From Amycolatopsis nivea (GTDB lineage: Bacteria > Actinomycetota > Actinomycetes > Mycobacteriales > Pseudonocardiaceae), in contig NZ_SDLT01000021.1 of NCBI RefSeq assembly GCF_004522235.1, positions 90,348 through 154,347 of the forward strand: a stretch of 64,000 nt of DNA, read 5' to 3'. Every line of letters begins with the position of its first letter. The stretch's first letter is position 1. The notes below the pieces were generated by a model. It was not told where the DNA came from. It ran no database searches and saw only the letters and a list, made by a program, of their open reading frames with translations. The position numbers and the translations under genes were made by a program. This document shows, piece after piece, positions 25,890 through 34,276 of the stretch.

Positions 25890-25908
25890 TTAGGTAAGGC
25901 TTACCTAT
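25890..25908. promoter_or_regulatory. IdeR/DtxR iron box
   Basis: TTAGGTAAGGCTTACCTAT contains the perfect palindrome AGGTAAG-G-CTTACCT-like core (25892-25906) and closely matches the actinobacterial 19-bp iron box. It lies 18 bases before the start of the siderophore-interacting protein gene. Confidence 0.88.
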
Positions 25909-26480
25909 CTAACGCTAGCCAGTGGTGCGCCGGGACGGCAAGGGCCGAAATCTCCCTGGTCGAAGCTGTGCGTACTCCTCGCCTAATGCGGATACATCCG
26001 TTCGGGCCAGCGCGTCGGGTGTCACGCTCTCCTGTTGATCACTCTCCGTATCACTCTTGTGGGTGACTGTTGACCGCTCAATAACCCGGGCTGGCGTGAC
26101 ACTCTGTGTATGACCGCGTGGCGGACTGGGGTGCCGAACTCGAGTTTCTCCGGCTGGCGACTGTGCGAATGAACGTGCATCTTCCCGTGTCAGGGCCGGT
26201 TCGCCGCAGTTCGCGGACATGTCGAGAGGTCTGGACAAGTCGCGGCTAGAGTGTCCGCCGGGTGTCGAATCGGTGACCGCGAAGAGTAGCGAAAACCGTC
26301 ACTCGAACCGTTGGGCGACGCTGAGGGACCGTTCACCGCGACACTGCCAGTAGAGCTGGCTGGTGACGCACCGTCTTCGCCAGGATGAGCGCATCCGGGA
26401 CCCGCTCCGCACGACGGCCGGGGCTCCGGACAGCTGTCGGGGCCGGTCCGCCGGCCGGAAGAGAAAGGGATGACGACCTC
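25909..26480. promoter_or_regulatory. Intergenic region with repeated TCACTCT boxes
   Basis: No supported gene. A cluster of related boxes lies between 26019 and 26105: ATCACTCT at 26038 and 26050 (12-bp period), GTGTCACGC at 26019-26027, and its inverse GCGTGACAC at 26094-26102 running into ACTCT. The region is less GC-rich than its surroundings and probably holds divergent control sequences for the iron gene and the repeat-rich membrane protein. Confidence 0.45.
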
Positions 26481-27665
26481 ATGACGGTGGTTCCCTGCCT
26501 CGCCGACCAACCGCGCCGAACCGGCGAGCCGCCCGCGCGGGCGGAAGGCGCGGTGCTGGTCCGGGAGCCTCAGCCGAATCGAGAGTCCGCTAGGGAAGCG
26601 GCGCTGCCTCGCGACCAGGAGAGTCTGGCGCGGCCTGCGGAGGAGATGCAGGACAGCGGCGCGAACGAGCAGGAAAAGCCCCTGCCGCCGGACGACGCGG
26701 CCGATGCAGATGCCAGCGCGGCCGCGGGCGGCGCAGCCGAGCCAGGTGACACGCCGAAGCCCGCCCTAGCTGCAGGCGACTTGGCGAAACCCAAGCTGCC
26801 TGGCGGCACTGCAGCCGAGCCCGCCCGTTCCGGCGAGGCAGCGGCAAGCGGCTTGGCGAACCCCAACCCGCCTGCAAACACCACAGCCGACCCTGCCCAG
26901 TCCGGCGACGAAGCGGCAAGCAACCAGCGGATTCCCGACCCGTCCGCGAACACCACAACCGACCCCGCCCGGTCCGGCGACGCGGCGGCAAGCAATCAGA
27001 CGATTGCCAACCCGCCCGCGAACACCGCAGCCGACCCCGCTCGGTCCGGCAAGGCAGCGGGGAGCGGCTTGGCGATCCCCAACCCTCCCGCAAACTCCAC
27101 AACCGGCCCCGCCCGTTCCGGCGAGGCAGCGGGGAGTAGCTCGGCGATCCCCAGCCCGCCCACAAGCACCACAGCCGACCCCGCCCGGTCCGGCGACACA
27201 ACGGCAAGCAACCAGCCGACTCCGCCCGCCCCCGCCACAACGGCAAGCAAACAGCCGCTCCCGCCCGCCCCCACCACCCCGCAGCCACCCCGACCGAACC
27301 ACCCCGACCCCGACCACCCCGCCCGGGTCCGGGTCGTCGTCGACTGGGATCCCTTCTCCCGTCCTCCTCGCCGGGTGGCGACCCGGGAAGAAATGGTCGC
27401 CTCCGCGCACCGCGTGCTGGCTCGGCGCAAGCCCGGGCGGCATCGCAAGCCCGACACTCGCGAGCCCTGGATGTCCCGGGCCGCGGATTTCGTCGTCGCC
27501 TGGGCGGCCACGCTCCGGATGGCGTTGCTTCTCCTTGCCGGGACCGCGTTCCTCAGCGGTCTCGTGCTGATGAACAGCCCCATAGCGGGGGCCGCGGTGA
27601 CCCTCGTCGCGGGTGTCGCGGCGTGGGCGGCCCGGCCGCGGAAGTCGCCGACGCATCGCTGCTGA
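26481..27665 (+). CDS. Repeat-rich membrane protein of unknown function
   Basis: 394 residues, no recognised family. The N-terminal part is charged. Residues of about 114 to 257 are six 24-residue repeats of the type PARSGxAAxSxxxxxxPPANTTxD, then a Pro-rich linker. A conserved-looking stretch follows (RVRVVVDWDPFSRPPRR, then TREEMVASAHRVLARRKPG). Two C-terminal membrane helices (about 345 to 385, MALLLLAGTAFLSGLVLM and AAVTLVAGVAAWAA) end in a basic tail. The long Thr/Ser/Pro repeat suggests an extended, perhaps glycosylated, stalk. The ATG at 26481 is taken because the upstream frame lacks support; the weak spacing to GAGAAAGGG leaves the start uncertain. Confidence 0.65.
   Translation: MTVVPCLADQPRRTGEPPARAEGAVLVREPQPNRESAREAALPRDQESLARPAEEMQDSGANEQEKPLPPDDAADADASAAAGGAAEPGDTPKPALAAGDLAKPKLPGGTAAEPARSGEAAASGLANPNPPANTTADPAQSGDEAASNQRIPDPSANTTTDPARSGDAAASNQTIANPPANTAADPARSGKAAGSGLAIPNPPANSTTGPARSGEAAGSSSAIPSPPTSTTADPARSGDTTASNQPTPPAPATTASKQPLPPAPTTPQPPRPNHPDPDHPARVRVVVDWDPFSRPPRRVATREEMVASAHRVLARRKPGRHRKPDTREPWMSRAADFVVAWAATLRMALLLLAGTAFLSGLVLMNSPIAGAAVTLVAGVAAWAARPRKSPTHRC
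26820..27251 (+). repeat. Six in-frame 72-bp repeats
   Basis: Six consecutive 72-bp units encode the 24-residue repeat of the membrane protein. They are clearly related at DNA level (CCCGCCCGGTCCGGCGA-like openings), so expansion or contraction by slippage between strains is expected. Confidence 0.85.
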
Positions 27666-27744
27666 GAAAATGTCGAACCCGCGCCAGGCCGTTCGACGAG
27701 GATGTGACGGCTGGACGAAGCCAGCCCCAACCGAGGAGCGGTCA

Positions 27745-28119
27745 ATGCGTTTCCTGATGATGCACCGGCTCGACGAGAGCGCCCCCGAGGCCTGGAACCC
27801 CAGCCCCGAGTTCATGGAGAAGATGGGCGCGTTCATCCAGGACTGGACCGAACGCGGCATCCTGATCACCGCCGAGGGCGTGCACCCGTCGGAGAAGGGC
27901 GCGATCGTCCGCAAACCCCGCGGCGCGGCCCCGAAGGCGACGGACGGGCCGTTCACCGAGGCCAAGGAGGTCATCGGCGGGTTCGCCCTGGTGAACGCCG
28001 CGGACCGGGCGCAGGCGGTCGAGTACGCGAGCGAGTACGCGGACCTGTTCGACGAGATCGAGGTCGAGGTCCGCCAGGTCGTGGAGTTCGACGACCTCCC
28101 AGACCTGACCGCGGAATAG
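27745..28119 (+). CDS. YCII/DGPF domain protein
   Basis: 124 residues of the YciI-like DGPF family: RFLMMHRLDES at the N terminus, the naming motif ATDGPFTEAKEVIGGFALV near residue 70, and an alpha/beta dimeric-barrel pattern after it. These proteins are often encoded next to ECF sigma factors of the SigJ/ECF41 kind, but none is adjacent here. Enzymatic role unknown; a conserved His-Asp pair is typical of the fold. ATG 27745 follows CCGAGGAGCGG. Confidence 0.88.
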   Translation: MRFLMMHRLDESAPEAWNPSPEFMEKMGAFIQDWTERGILITAEGVHPSEKGAIVRKPRGAAPKATDGPFTEAKEVIGGFALVNAADRAQAVEYASEYADLFDEIEVEVRQVVEFDDLPDLTAE

Positions 28120-28234
28120 CCCAGCGCGCCGGGCATCCGGCGGCATTCTCGAGCCAGGTCTTTGTCATTCGTTGACCCGCACCGCGTCTCGGGCGGATCT
28201 TCGTTCCGGGGGAACGGGGTCCGAGGAGGCAGCG

Positions 28235-29671
28235 GTGCGGGTCATGCTCACGGCGGTCCTGACAACGATGTCGGCGCTGCTGCCGGTCCACGCGAAAGCG
28301 CCCCGGCCGGCGGCGAACATCGTGGTGTGCAACCAATACTGCGACGACCACGCCGCCGACCAGGCGTCCAGCGACCGGATCGCAGTCACGACGGCGCTCG
28401 ACGACCGCGTCCTCCAGTTGCACTTCGCCGACGCAGACCCGATGGGCTGGGCCGTCGTCGACCACTCGCGCCCGGGCGACCGGGTGTGGCTCGACCGGTC
28501 CTTCGACGGCGGCGCGACCTGGGACGGCGGCGCGCAGCTCGGACTTACCACCGCGCCCTCCGGGGTCGGCGGCTGGCGCACCCAGATGTACAACAACGAC
28601 GACTGGAACAACCGCGGCGTCGGCGCCCTGCGCGCGTGCGGCAGTGCGGTCGACACCGGCCGGATCGCTTGCACGCCTTGGGCGCGCACCCGCTGGAACG
28701 CGGCGAACCGTGCGCAAGCGGCGGCGACCGCGATGATGGCGCTCTACGACAACGGCACCGGCTACTTCCGCAATGGCGGCGGCTGGGGCACTGCGGTGTC
28801 GCTCGCCGCGGTGATCCGCAACGCGTCGGTCAGCCGGATGGCCAGCTACGACTACGCGATGGCCACGACGTACGACAAGAACGTCAACGCCGGCCGCGGC
28901 CAGTTCCGCAACGAGTTCTCCGACGACACCGGCTGGTGGGCGATGGCGTGGCTCGACGCCTACGACCGCACCGGCCAGCAGCGCTACCTCGCCACCGCGA
29001 AGGCCGATGCCGACCACATGCAGACCTTCTGGACCAACGACTGCGGCGGCGGTATCCGCTGGAAAGAAGGCCTGACGTACAAGGCGTCCATCTCCAACAG
29101 CCTGTACATCGAGGTCAACGCGACGATCGCCGACCGCACTGGCGACGCGACCTACCGGACCCGGGCGCAACAAGGCTGGGATTGGTTCCGCGGCAAGGGA
29201 CTCATCGGGTCCGACGGCCTGGTGGTGGACGGTGTCGACGGCGCCAGCTGCACCGCGGTCGGGCAGCGCTACACCTACAACCAGGGCGTATTCGTCTCCG
29301 GCCTCACGGCGCTGTCCAAAGTGACCGGAGACCAGAACCTGATCAGCACCGCCCGCTCAGTGGCCGACGCGACGACCCGCACCGGGTCGTTCTTCACCGG
29401 CTCGGACGGCATCGTCCACGACCCGGGCGAGGGCAGCAGCTGCACCGACGACGGGTCGTACTTCAAAGCCGGACTCGTGCGCGGACTGTCCGAACTGGAC
29501 GACGCGACAGCCGACGCGCCCTACCGCGATTTCCTGGCCAGGCAAGCGGATTCCGCCTACGCCCATTCCCGCAACGACTTCGACCAGTACTCGCGTCCGT
29601 GGTCCTCAGGCGGGGACAAAGGCCCGGGTTGCCAGGCCGCCGCGCTCGTCCTGATGACCGCCACGTACTAG
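28235..29671 (+). CDS. Secreted glycoside hydrolase family 76 protein
   Basis: 478 residues. A signal peptide (about 1 to 22, MLTAVLTTMSALLPVHA) is followed by an (alpha/alpha)6 GH76 domain, with the catalytic Asp pair in FRNEFSDDTGWWAMAWLDAY (about 230). Further family stretches are NDCGGGIRWKEG and RYTYNQGVFVSGL. GH76 enzymes are endo-alpha-1,6-mannanases acting on yeast-type mannan and possibly on the organism's own lipoarabinomannan. An extra segment before the domain (about 30 to 150) has a beta-rich, lectin-like look (LHFADADPMGWAVVDH). GTG 28235 follows CCGAGGAGG by 5 bases. Confidence 0.85.
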   Translation: MRVMLTAVLTTMSALLPVHAKAPRPAANIVVCNQYCDDHAADQASSDRIAVTTALDDRVLQLHFADADPMGWAVVDHSRPGDRVWLDRSFDGGATWDGGAQLGLTTAPSGVGGWRTQMYNNDDWNNRGVGALRACGSAVDTGRIACTPWARTRWNAANRAQAAATAMMALYDNGTGYFRNGGGWGTAVSLAAVIRNASVSRMASYDYAMATTYDKNVNAGRGQFRNEFSDDTGWWAMAWLDAYDRTGQQRYLATAKADADHMQTFWTNDCGGGIRWKEGLTYKASISNSLYIEVNATIADRTGDATYRTRAQQGWDWFRGKGLIGSDGLVVDGVDGASCTAVGQRYTYNQGVFVSGLTALSKVTGDQNLISTARSVADATTRTGSFFTGSDGIVHDPGEGSSCTDDGSYFKAGLVRGLSELDDATADAPYRDFLARQADSAYAHSRNDFDQYSRPWSSGGDKGPGCQAAALVLMTATY

Positions 29672-29776
29672 CCCCGTTAGTGACCGACAGCACACCCGCC
29701 TCCGCAAGGCCCGTCCGGGTACGGTTGACGGTGCCACGGAATCCTGCGTGGTGCGTGCGGACGGGGAAGGGCGATC

Positions 29777-30781
29777 GTGGAGCTGAAGGTCGGGTACAAG
29801 GCGTCGGCGGAGCAGTTCGGGCCTCGGGAGCTGGTGGAGTTCGCGGTGCGGGCCGAGGAGCTGGGGCTGGATTCGGTGTGGGTGTCGGATCATTTCCTGC
29901 CGTGGCGGCACGAGGGCGGGCACGCGCCGTGGGCGTTGGCGTGGATGCCGGCGGTGGCGGAGCGGACGAGCCGGGTGCTGATCGGGACGAGCGTGCTGAC
30001 GCCGACGTTCCGGTACAACCCGGCGGTGATCGCGCAGGCGTTCGCGACGATGGCGCTGCTGTCGAACGACCGGGTGATCCTGGGCGCGGGCACGGGCGAG
30101 GCGTTGAACGAGATCGCGGTGTCGGGCCGGGAGTGGCCGGAGTTCAAGGAGCGGTTCGCGCGGCTGCGGGAGTCGGTGCGGCTGATGCGCGAGCTGTGGA
30201 GCAAGGACAGCGTCGATTTCGAGGGCGACTACTACCGGCTGGTGAACGCGAAGATCTACGATCGGCCGGAGCGTCCGGTGCCGGTGTACATCGCGGCGGG
30301 CGGCCCGGTGGTGGCGAAGTACGCGGGCCGTGCGGGCGACGGGATGATCTGCACGTCGGGCAAGGGCATGGACCTCTACACCGAGAAGCTGATGCCGGCG
30401 ATGGCCGAGGGGGCGGCCGCGGGGGAGCGGGACGCGGCGAGGGTGGACCGGATGATCGAGATCAAGATGTCGTACGACCGGGATCCGGAGAAGGCGCTGG
30501 CGAACACGCGGTTCTGGGCGCCGTTGTCGTTGAGCGCGGAGCAGAAGCACACCGTGTCGTCGGCGGAGGAGATGGAGCGGCTGGCCGACGAACTGCCGAT
30601 CGAGCAGGTCGCGAAGCGATGGATCGTCGCCTCCGATCCGGACGAGGCGGTCGCGCAGATCAAGCCGTATCTCGACGCTGGCCTGAACCACCTGGTGTTC
30701 CACGGTCCCGGGCACGACCAGGAGCGTTACCTGTCGCAGTTCGCCGAGGACGTGCTGCCGCGGCTGCGCGCGCTGTCCTGA
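29777..30781 (+). CDS. fgd: F420-dependent glucose-6-phosphate dehydrogenase
   Basis: 334 residues, near-identical in length and motif order to mycobacterial Fgd1. LKVGYKASAEQFGPRELVEFAV at the start, SVWVSDHFLPWRHEGGHAP with the catalytic-region Asp and His (about 40), GTSVLTPTFRYNPAVIAQAFATM, and LGAGTGEALNEIAVSG for F420 binding (about 107). It oxidises glucose-6-phosphate to 6-phosphogluconolactone, making F420H2. That cofactor would serve Ddn-type proteins such as the fusion near 40.1 kb, though the two are not linked. GTG start; ribosome site GGGGAAGGGCG. Confidence 0.94.
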   Translation: MELKVGYKASAEQFGPRELVEFAVRAEELGLDSVWVSDHFLPWRHEGGHAPWALAWMPAVAERTSRVLIGTSVLTPTFRYNPAVIAQAFATMALLSNDRVILGAGTGEALNEIAVSGREWPEFKERFARLRESVRLMRELWSKDSVDFEGDYYRLVNAKIYDRPERPVPVYIAAGGPVVAKYAGRAGDGMICTSGKGMDLYTEKLMPAMAEGAAAGERDAARVDRMIEIKMSYDRDPEKALANTRFWAPLSLSAEQKHTVSSAEEMERLADELPIEQVAKRWIVASDPDEAVAQIKPYLDAGLNHLVFHGPGHDQERYLSQFAEDVLPRLRALS

Positions 30782-30814
30782 CCGCGGTTTACCGTCTTCG
30801 CTAGGGAAAGGCCG

Positions 30815-30849
30815 GGCCGAGGTCCGCACCAGGCGTGCGGACCCCGGCC
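30815..30849. terminator. Bidirectional terminator between fgd and the surface-protein gene
   Basis: Inverted repeat GGCCGAGGTCCGCAC / GTGCGGACCCCGGCC, 15 bp with one mismatch and a 5-base loop. It sits between two convergent stop codons. Confidence 0.75.
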
Positions 30850-30853
30850 GCGG

Positions 30854-33361
30854 TCACTGCCGCCTGAACCGCCTTCTGCGGGCCGCCACCAGGAAGGCCG
30901 TGCCTCCGGCGACGAGCGCCCCGCCGAGGATCAGCAGCATCGGCAGGAGCGGAATCCCGGTCGAGGCCAGCGAATCCGTGTCCGTCGCGTCCGAGGCGGG
31001 CGGATGGCCCGCCGGGGGAGCCGGGTCCGGGCTCGTGCCCGGCGGAGCCGACGACGTGGGCGGACCCGGCGGCAACGGAAGATAGACGCCGGCGTCGATG
31101 GTGTGGTCGACCCCGCCCGCCTCGGCGGGAGCGGTCACCGGCGCGTAGCCGCTGCAGAGCCGTCCGGTCTTCGGCGGCACGACGTTCGAATCGTGCGCCC
31201 GGTCCGGTCCGGCGGTCGGGAGCGTGAACCGCAGGTCGGTCGCCGGCGGTGTCCCGGGCACGTTGTCCGTCGCCGCGGTGCAGACGTCGAACTGCACGGT
31301 GTACTTCTCGCCCGGCTTCAGCTGGTATTCCGCGCCGACGCCGCCGAAGTAGTACTCGCCCGCCTTGTCGGTCCGGGTGCTGGCGACCTTCGCGCCGTCG
31401 GCGTCCAGCAGGTTGACCGTCGCCTTGGCGAGCGGGACCTCGTCGGTGCGGTTCGGGTCCTGGACGCCGTTGTGGTCGCCGTCGAACCACACGAGGTTGC
31501 CGATCTGGATCGGCGCGTTCGCCGCCTGGTAGGCGATGTCGCCGAGGCCGCCCGCCTTGCCGAAGCTGTTCGCCGGGCCCACGAACGCGTACCCGTGCTT
31601 CGGATTGTCCTGCCCCGGCCCGATGCCGGAGTCGACGTCGTAGTAGCCGACGCCGTCGGAGCTGACGTGCTGCGCCGGGTCCATCTGGGTGCTGATCACC
31701 CATTGCTGCTGCGGGATGTAGGCGACCGACCCCTGCGAGGACTCCTGGTGCACGCCGTTGCCGGACCGGCTCGGATCGTAGAAGTCGCCGGGGAAGTACT
31801 CGACGACGCCGGGCGGTTCGTGGCCGTTCGCCTCGGGCTTGCCGTGGTTCGGGCAGGCCCCGGTGCCTTCCCAGTCGTATCCGCCGCCGGGCGCCGCGCA
31901 CGCCATGGTGATGTCGCCGCCGGACATCCCGGTCCGGACCGTGTCGTCGGTGGGCCGCGGGTCTTTGCCGGAGCCGAAGACGTCCATGAACCGGTCGCGG
32001 AAGCCGAGGATCATCGAGCCGTCGCGGGTGAACGCCAGGCTCGCCAGTTCCGGCTGCGGGTTGATCCCCGCGCCCTTCCGGATGAACTTGTCCCACGAGG
32101 AGAACGAGGTGTCCCAGGGGTTCCAGTGGTCCATGCTGTCGTCCGGGTCCGGGACCGTGATGACGTAGCCGCGCCGGTAGTCGAGGCCGTGCGTGAGGAC
32201 CGGGGTGAATTTCGCGCCGTCGTAGGTGTAGACCACGGCCTTCAAATCCTCGCGCCGCTTAGTGCTTTCCGCCGAGCAGACGCCGCCGACGTACAGTTTC
32301 GCGTCGTGCGCGGCGACCGCGAACGGCCGCCAGTCGTTCGGTACGGCACAGTCCGGAGCCGGGATCGGGACGGTCTTGCCCGGTTTCGCGGTGGCTCCGG
32401 TCGCGTCGAAACTGAGCAGGCTCCGGGTCGCCAGGCTCACCGCGTACAGCGTTTTGCCGTCCTCGGTGAGCGCGATCCCGCCGAGGCTTTCCTTTCCGGG
32501 GACGTCCACGAAATGCTGGTCCTTGAGCATGTCGACCTTGCCGTGCGCGGTGACCTCGGCATCCGGCACTTTCGCGAACAATGTGGGCGCGCCGCCGCCG
32601 AGCGGCGTGGTGTAAATAGCGCCGCCGCCTTCGGGGCCGTAGGTGGTGAAGCGTTTCGCGAACGCCGCCTGGAAAATGCGGTCGCGGTATTTGTCGTACG
32701 CCAACCCCCACGTGGTGCCGACCTGGGCCTGGGTGTTCAGCACGGTCGGGCAGGCCGAGTCGGCCGGGCAGGTGCCGCGGAGACTGCGGTCGAAAGCGAC
32801 CAGCGCGCGGCTGTTCGGATCGGGCGCGCTGCCGTCGCTGTTCACCGCCGGGCTTTGCACCGGAACGTAATACCGGGCGTCGGGCGGAGTGTGGTCGGCC
32901 GGGTTCCAGACGCCGGTGATCACCGAAACGTCTTTGCCTTCCCGCAGATCCACGAACGTCGTGAAACTGTCGAAGTGGTTTTTCTCCGTCGACGCGGGCG
33001 CGGCCCGCAAATACGCGCGATACGGATCCGGAACGGAAACGTCGACGCGGTACCGGCCGCCGGCGAGCGGGGCGGCCGGGTCCACCACGACCTTGCCCGC
33101 CGCGTCGGTGCGGCCGCGCACCTGATGTCCGGCGGGGTCGGTGACCAGCACGGACATGCCCGGCTGCGGGGTGTCCATGGCGGCGTTGACGATGCCGGTG
33201 CCGAAGAAATCCCGGAGCACCTGGACGGTCAGCGTGCCGTCCTCGGCGGCAGCGGCGGCGCCGGTGGTCACCGTCATCGTGCTGCCGCCCAGCATTAAGA
33301 CAGCGGCGGCGGCGCGCGCCAGCCTGAATCTGCCACTCGGTCTTCTGCCACCTCGGGTCAT
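30854..33361 (-). CDS. SdrD-B domain cell-surface protein with LAxTG anchor
   Basis: 835 residues. The signal peptide covers about residues 1 to 38 (RLARAAAAVLMLGGST, then TTGAAAAAE). Next come an Ig/carboxypeptidase-regulatory-like domain (about 40 to 130) and a large beta-propeller-like region (LAYDKYRDRIFQAAF, then GIALTEDGKTLYAVS). An SdrD-B domain follows (IQIGNLVWFDGDHNGVQDPN, about 630), then a Pro/Ser-rich stalk and a C-terminal sorting signal: LASTG at about 798, a hydrophobic helix and a basic RRRRFRRQ tail. LAxTG is the form read by actinobacterial class E sortases. Likely a wall-attached structural or adhesive protein. The ATG at 33361 is chosen; the open frame further upstream precedes the signal peptide. 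Confidence 0.85.
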   Translation of the reverse strand: MTRGGRRPSGRFRLARAAAAVLMLGGSTMTVTTGAAAAAEDGTLTVQVLRDFFGTGIVNAAMDTPQPGMSVLVTDPAGHQVRGRTDAAGKVVVDPAAPLAGGRYRVDVSVPDPYRAYLRAAPASTEKNHFDSFTTFVDLREGKDVSVITGVWNPADHTPPDARYYVPVQSPAVNSDGSAPDPNSRALVAFDRSLRGTCPADSACPTVLNTQAQVGTTWGLAYDKYRDRIFQAAFAKRFTTYGPEGGGAIYTTPLGGGAPTLFAKVPDAEVTAHGKVDMLKDQHFVDVPGKESLGGIALTEDGKTLYAVSLATRSLLSFDATGATAKPGKTVPIPAPDCAVPNDWRPFAVAAHDAKLYVGGVCSAESTKRREDLKAVVYTYDGAKFTPVLTHGLDYRRGYVITVPDPDDSMDHWNPWDTSFSSWDKFIRKGAGINPQPELASLAFTRDGSMILGFRDRFMDVFGSGKDPRPTDDTVRTGMSGGDITMACAAPGGGYDWEGTGACPNHGKPEANGHEPPGVVEYFPGDFYDPSRSGNGVHQESSQGSVAYIPQQQWVISTQMDPAQHVSSDGVGYYDVDSGIGPGQDNPKHGYAFVGPANSFGKAGGLGDIAYQAANAPIQIGNLVWFDGDHNGVQDPNRTDEVPLAKATVNLLDADGAKVASTRTDKAGEYYFGGVGAEYQLKPGEKYTVQFDVCTAATDNVPGTPPATDLRFTLPTAGPDRAHDSNVVPPKTGRLCSGYAPVTAPAEAGGVDHTIDAGVYLPLPPGPPTSSAPPGTSPDPAPPAGHPPASDATDTDSLASTGIPLLPMLLILGGALVAGGTAFLVAARRRRFRRQ

Positions 33362-33505
33362 GACTGCGGGATCTCCGTTCTCTGCGCGGAATATTCGCGC
33401 GGCGTGGCGCAAAGCTGTAACAGTGAACCAGAAAACGGTCAGTCCGGGTACGGCACCGGGACACACGGACCGGGTGAATCGAAAACCCTGCTACGGTCAC
33501 TCGCT

Positions 33506-34234
33506 GTGCTGGGAAAACGGATCGCGCGCCGGTGGATCGTCGTCGCCGCGGCAGTGACAGTCGCGCTCGGCGCGGGAATATTCTGGTATGCCGCCGCGGG
33601 CTCCCCGGATTCCGGCCCGCACGCGGTCACCGCGGACGAGGCGAGCCGGCTCGCGATCGCGCGATTCCGCAATTACCAGAAACAAGGCCGCGCGGTGACG
33701 ATCAGTGTCCCCGGCTCGGCGGGCGAACTCGTGATCACCGGTTCGGCCGATTACCGCGCGAAGTCCGGTTACGGAGTGCTGAAAGGCAAGGGGCGCAACG
33801 ACTCCGGCAATGGTCTGATCCGGTGGACCGCCAGCCGGATCGAACTCCGCCCGCTGGCTGTCGTCCCGGATTTCCCTCCCGGGAAACCGCCTTCGGACGG
33901 CTGGTTCGGCCGCCCGCTCAATCCGTCCGCGGGCGCACTCGACCGCGCATTGGCGATTCTTCTCGGCCTCGGCAGCGACCGGCCGGACAACGCGCAATTG
34001 CTGCCGCAGAACGGTGCCGAATGGGTAGCGGCCGATCAGGTGAACGGACATCCGGTCGACGTCTTCACCGGCCCGGATTCGCGCGACCGCCCCGGCAGCG
34101 CGGGAAAAGTCCGGTACTGGCTCGACGCGGACGGCGTCATGTACCGGGTGCAGGCCGCGATCCCGGGAGAAACGGATCCGGTCGTCATTTCCTTCGACAC
34201 GCACGAATTCACCGCGGTGCCTTCTGTTCGGTGA
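33506..34234 (+). CDS. Membrane-anchored hypothetical protein
   Basis: 242 residues, family not recognised. One N-terminal membrane helix (about 9 to 31, RRWIVVAAAVTVALGAGIFWY) lacks a clear cleavage site. An extracytoplasmic domain follows with regularly spaced segments such as GSAGELVITGSADYRAKSGYG, GLIRWTASRIELRPLAV and KVRYWLDADGVMYRVQA. The last pattern resembles LppX/LprG-like or anti-sigma-type secreted beta sheets, but not strongly enough to assign. GTG 33506 gives a sensible helix; divergent from the surface-protein gene. Confidence 0.65.
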   Translation: MLGKRIARRWIVVAAAVTVALGAGIFWYAAAGSPDSGPHAVTADEASRLAIARFRNYQKQGRAVTISVPGSAGELVITGSADYRAKSGYGVLKGKGRNDSGNGLIRWTASRIELRPLAVVPDFPPGKPPSDGWFGRPLNPSAGALDRALAILLGLGSDRPDNAQLLPQNGAEWVAADQVNGHPVDVFTGPDSRDRPGSAGKVRYWLDADGVMYRVQAAIPGETDPVVISFDTHEFTAVPSVR

Positions 34235-34276
34235 GGTTTTCTTCGAGTGCGGTGTTGTCGCGGGTTGGGCGATTCC

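Noticed and set aside
25915..26238. 107-codon minus-strand ORF upstream of the iron-box gene
   Set aside because: No family resemblance, and it runs through regulatory-looking repeats.
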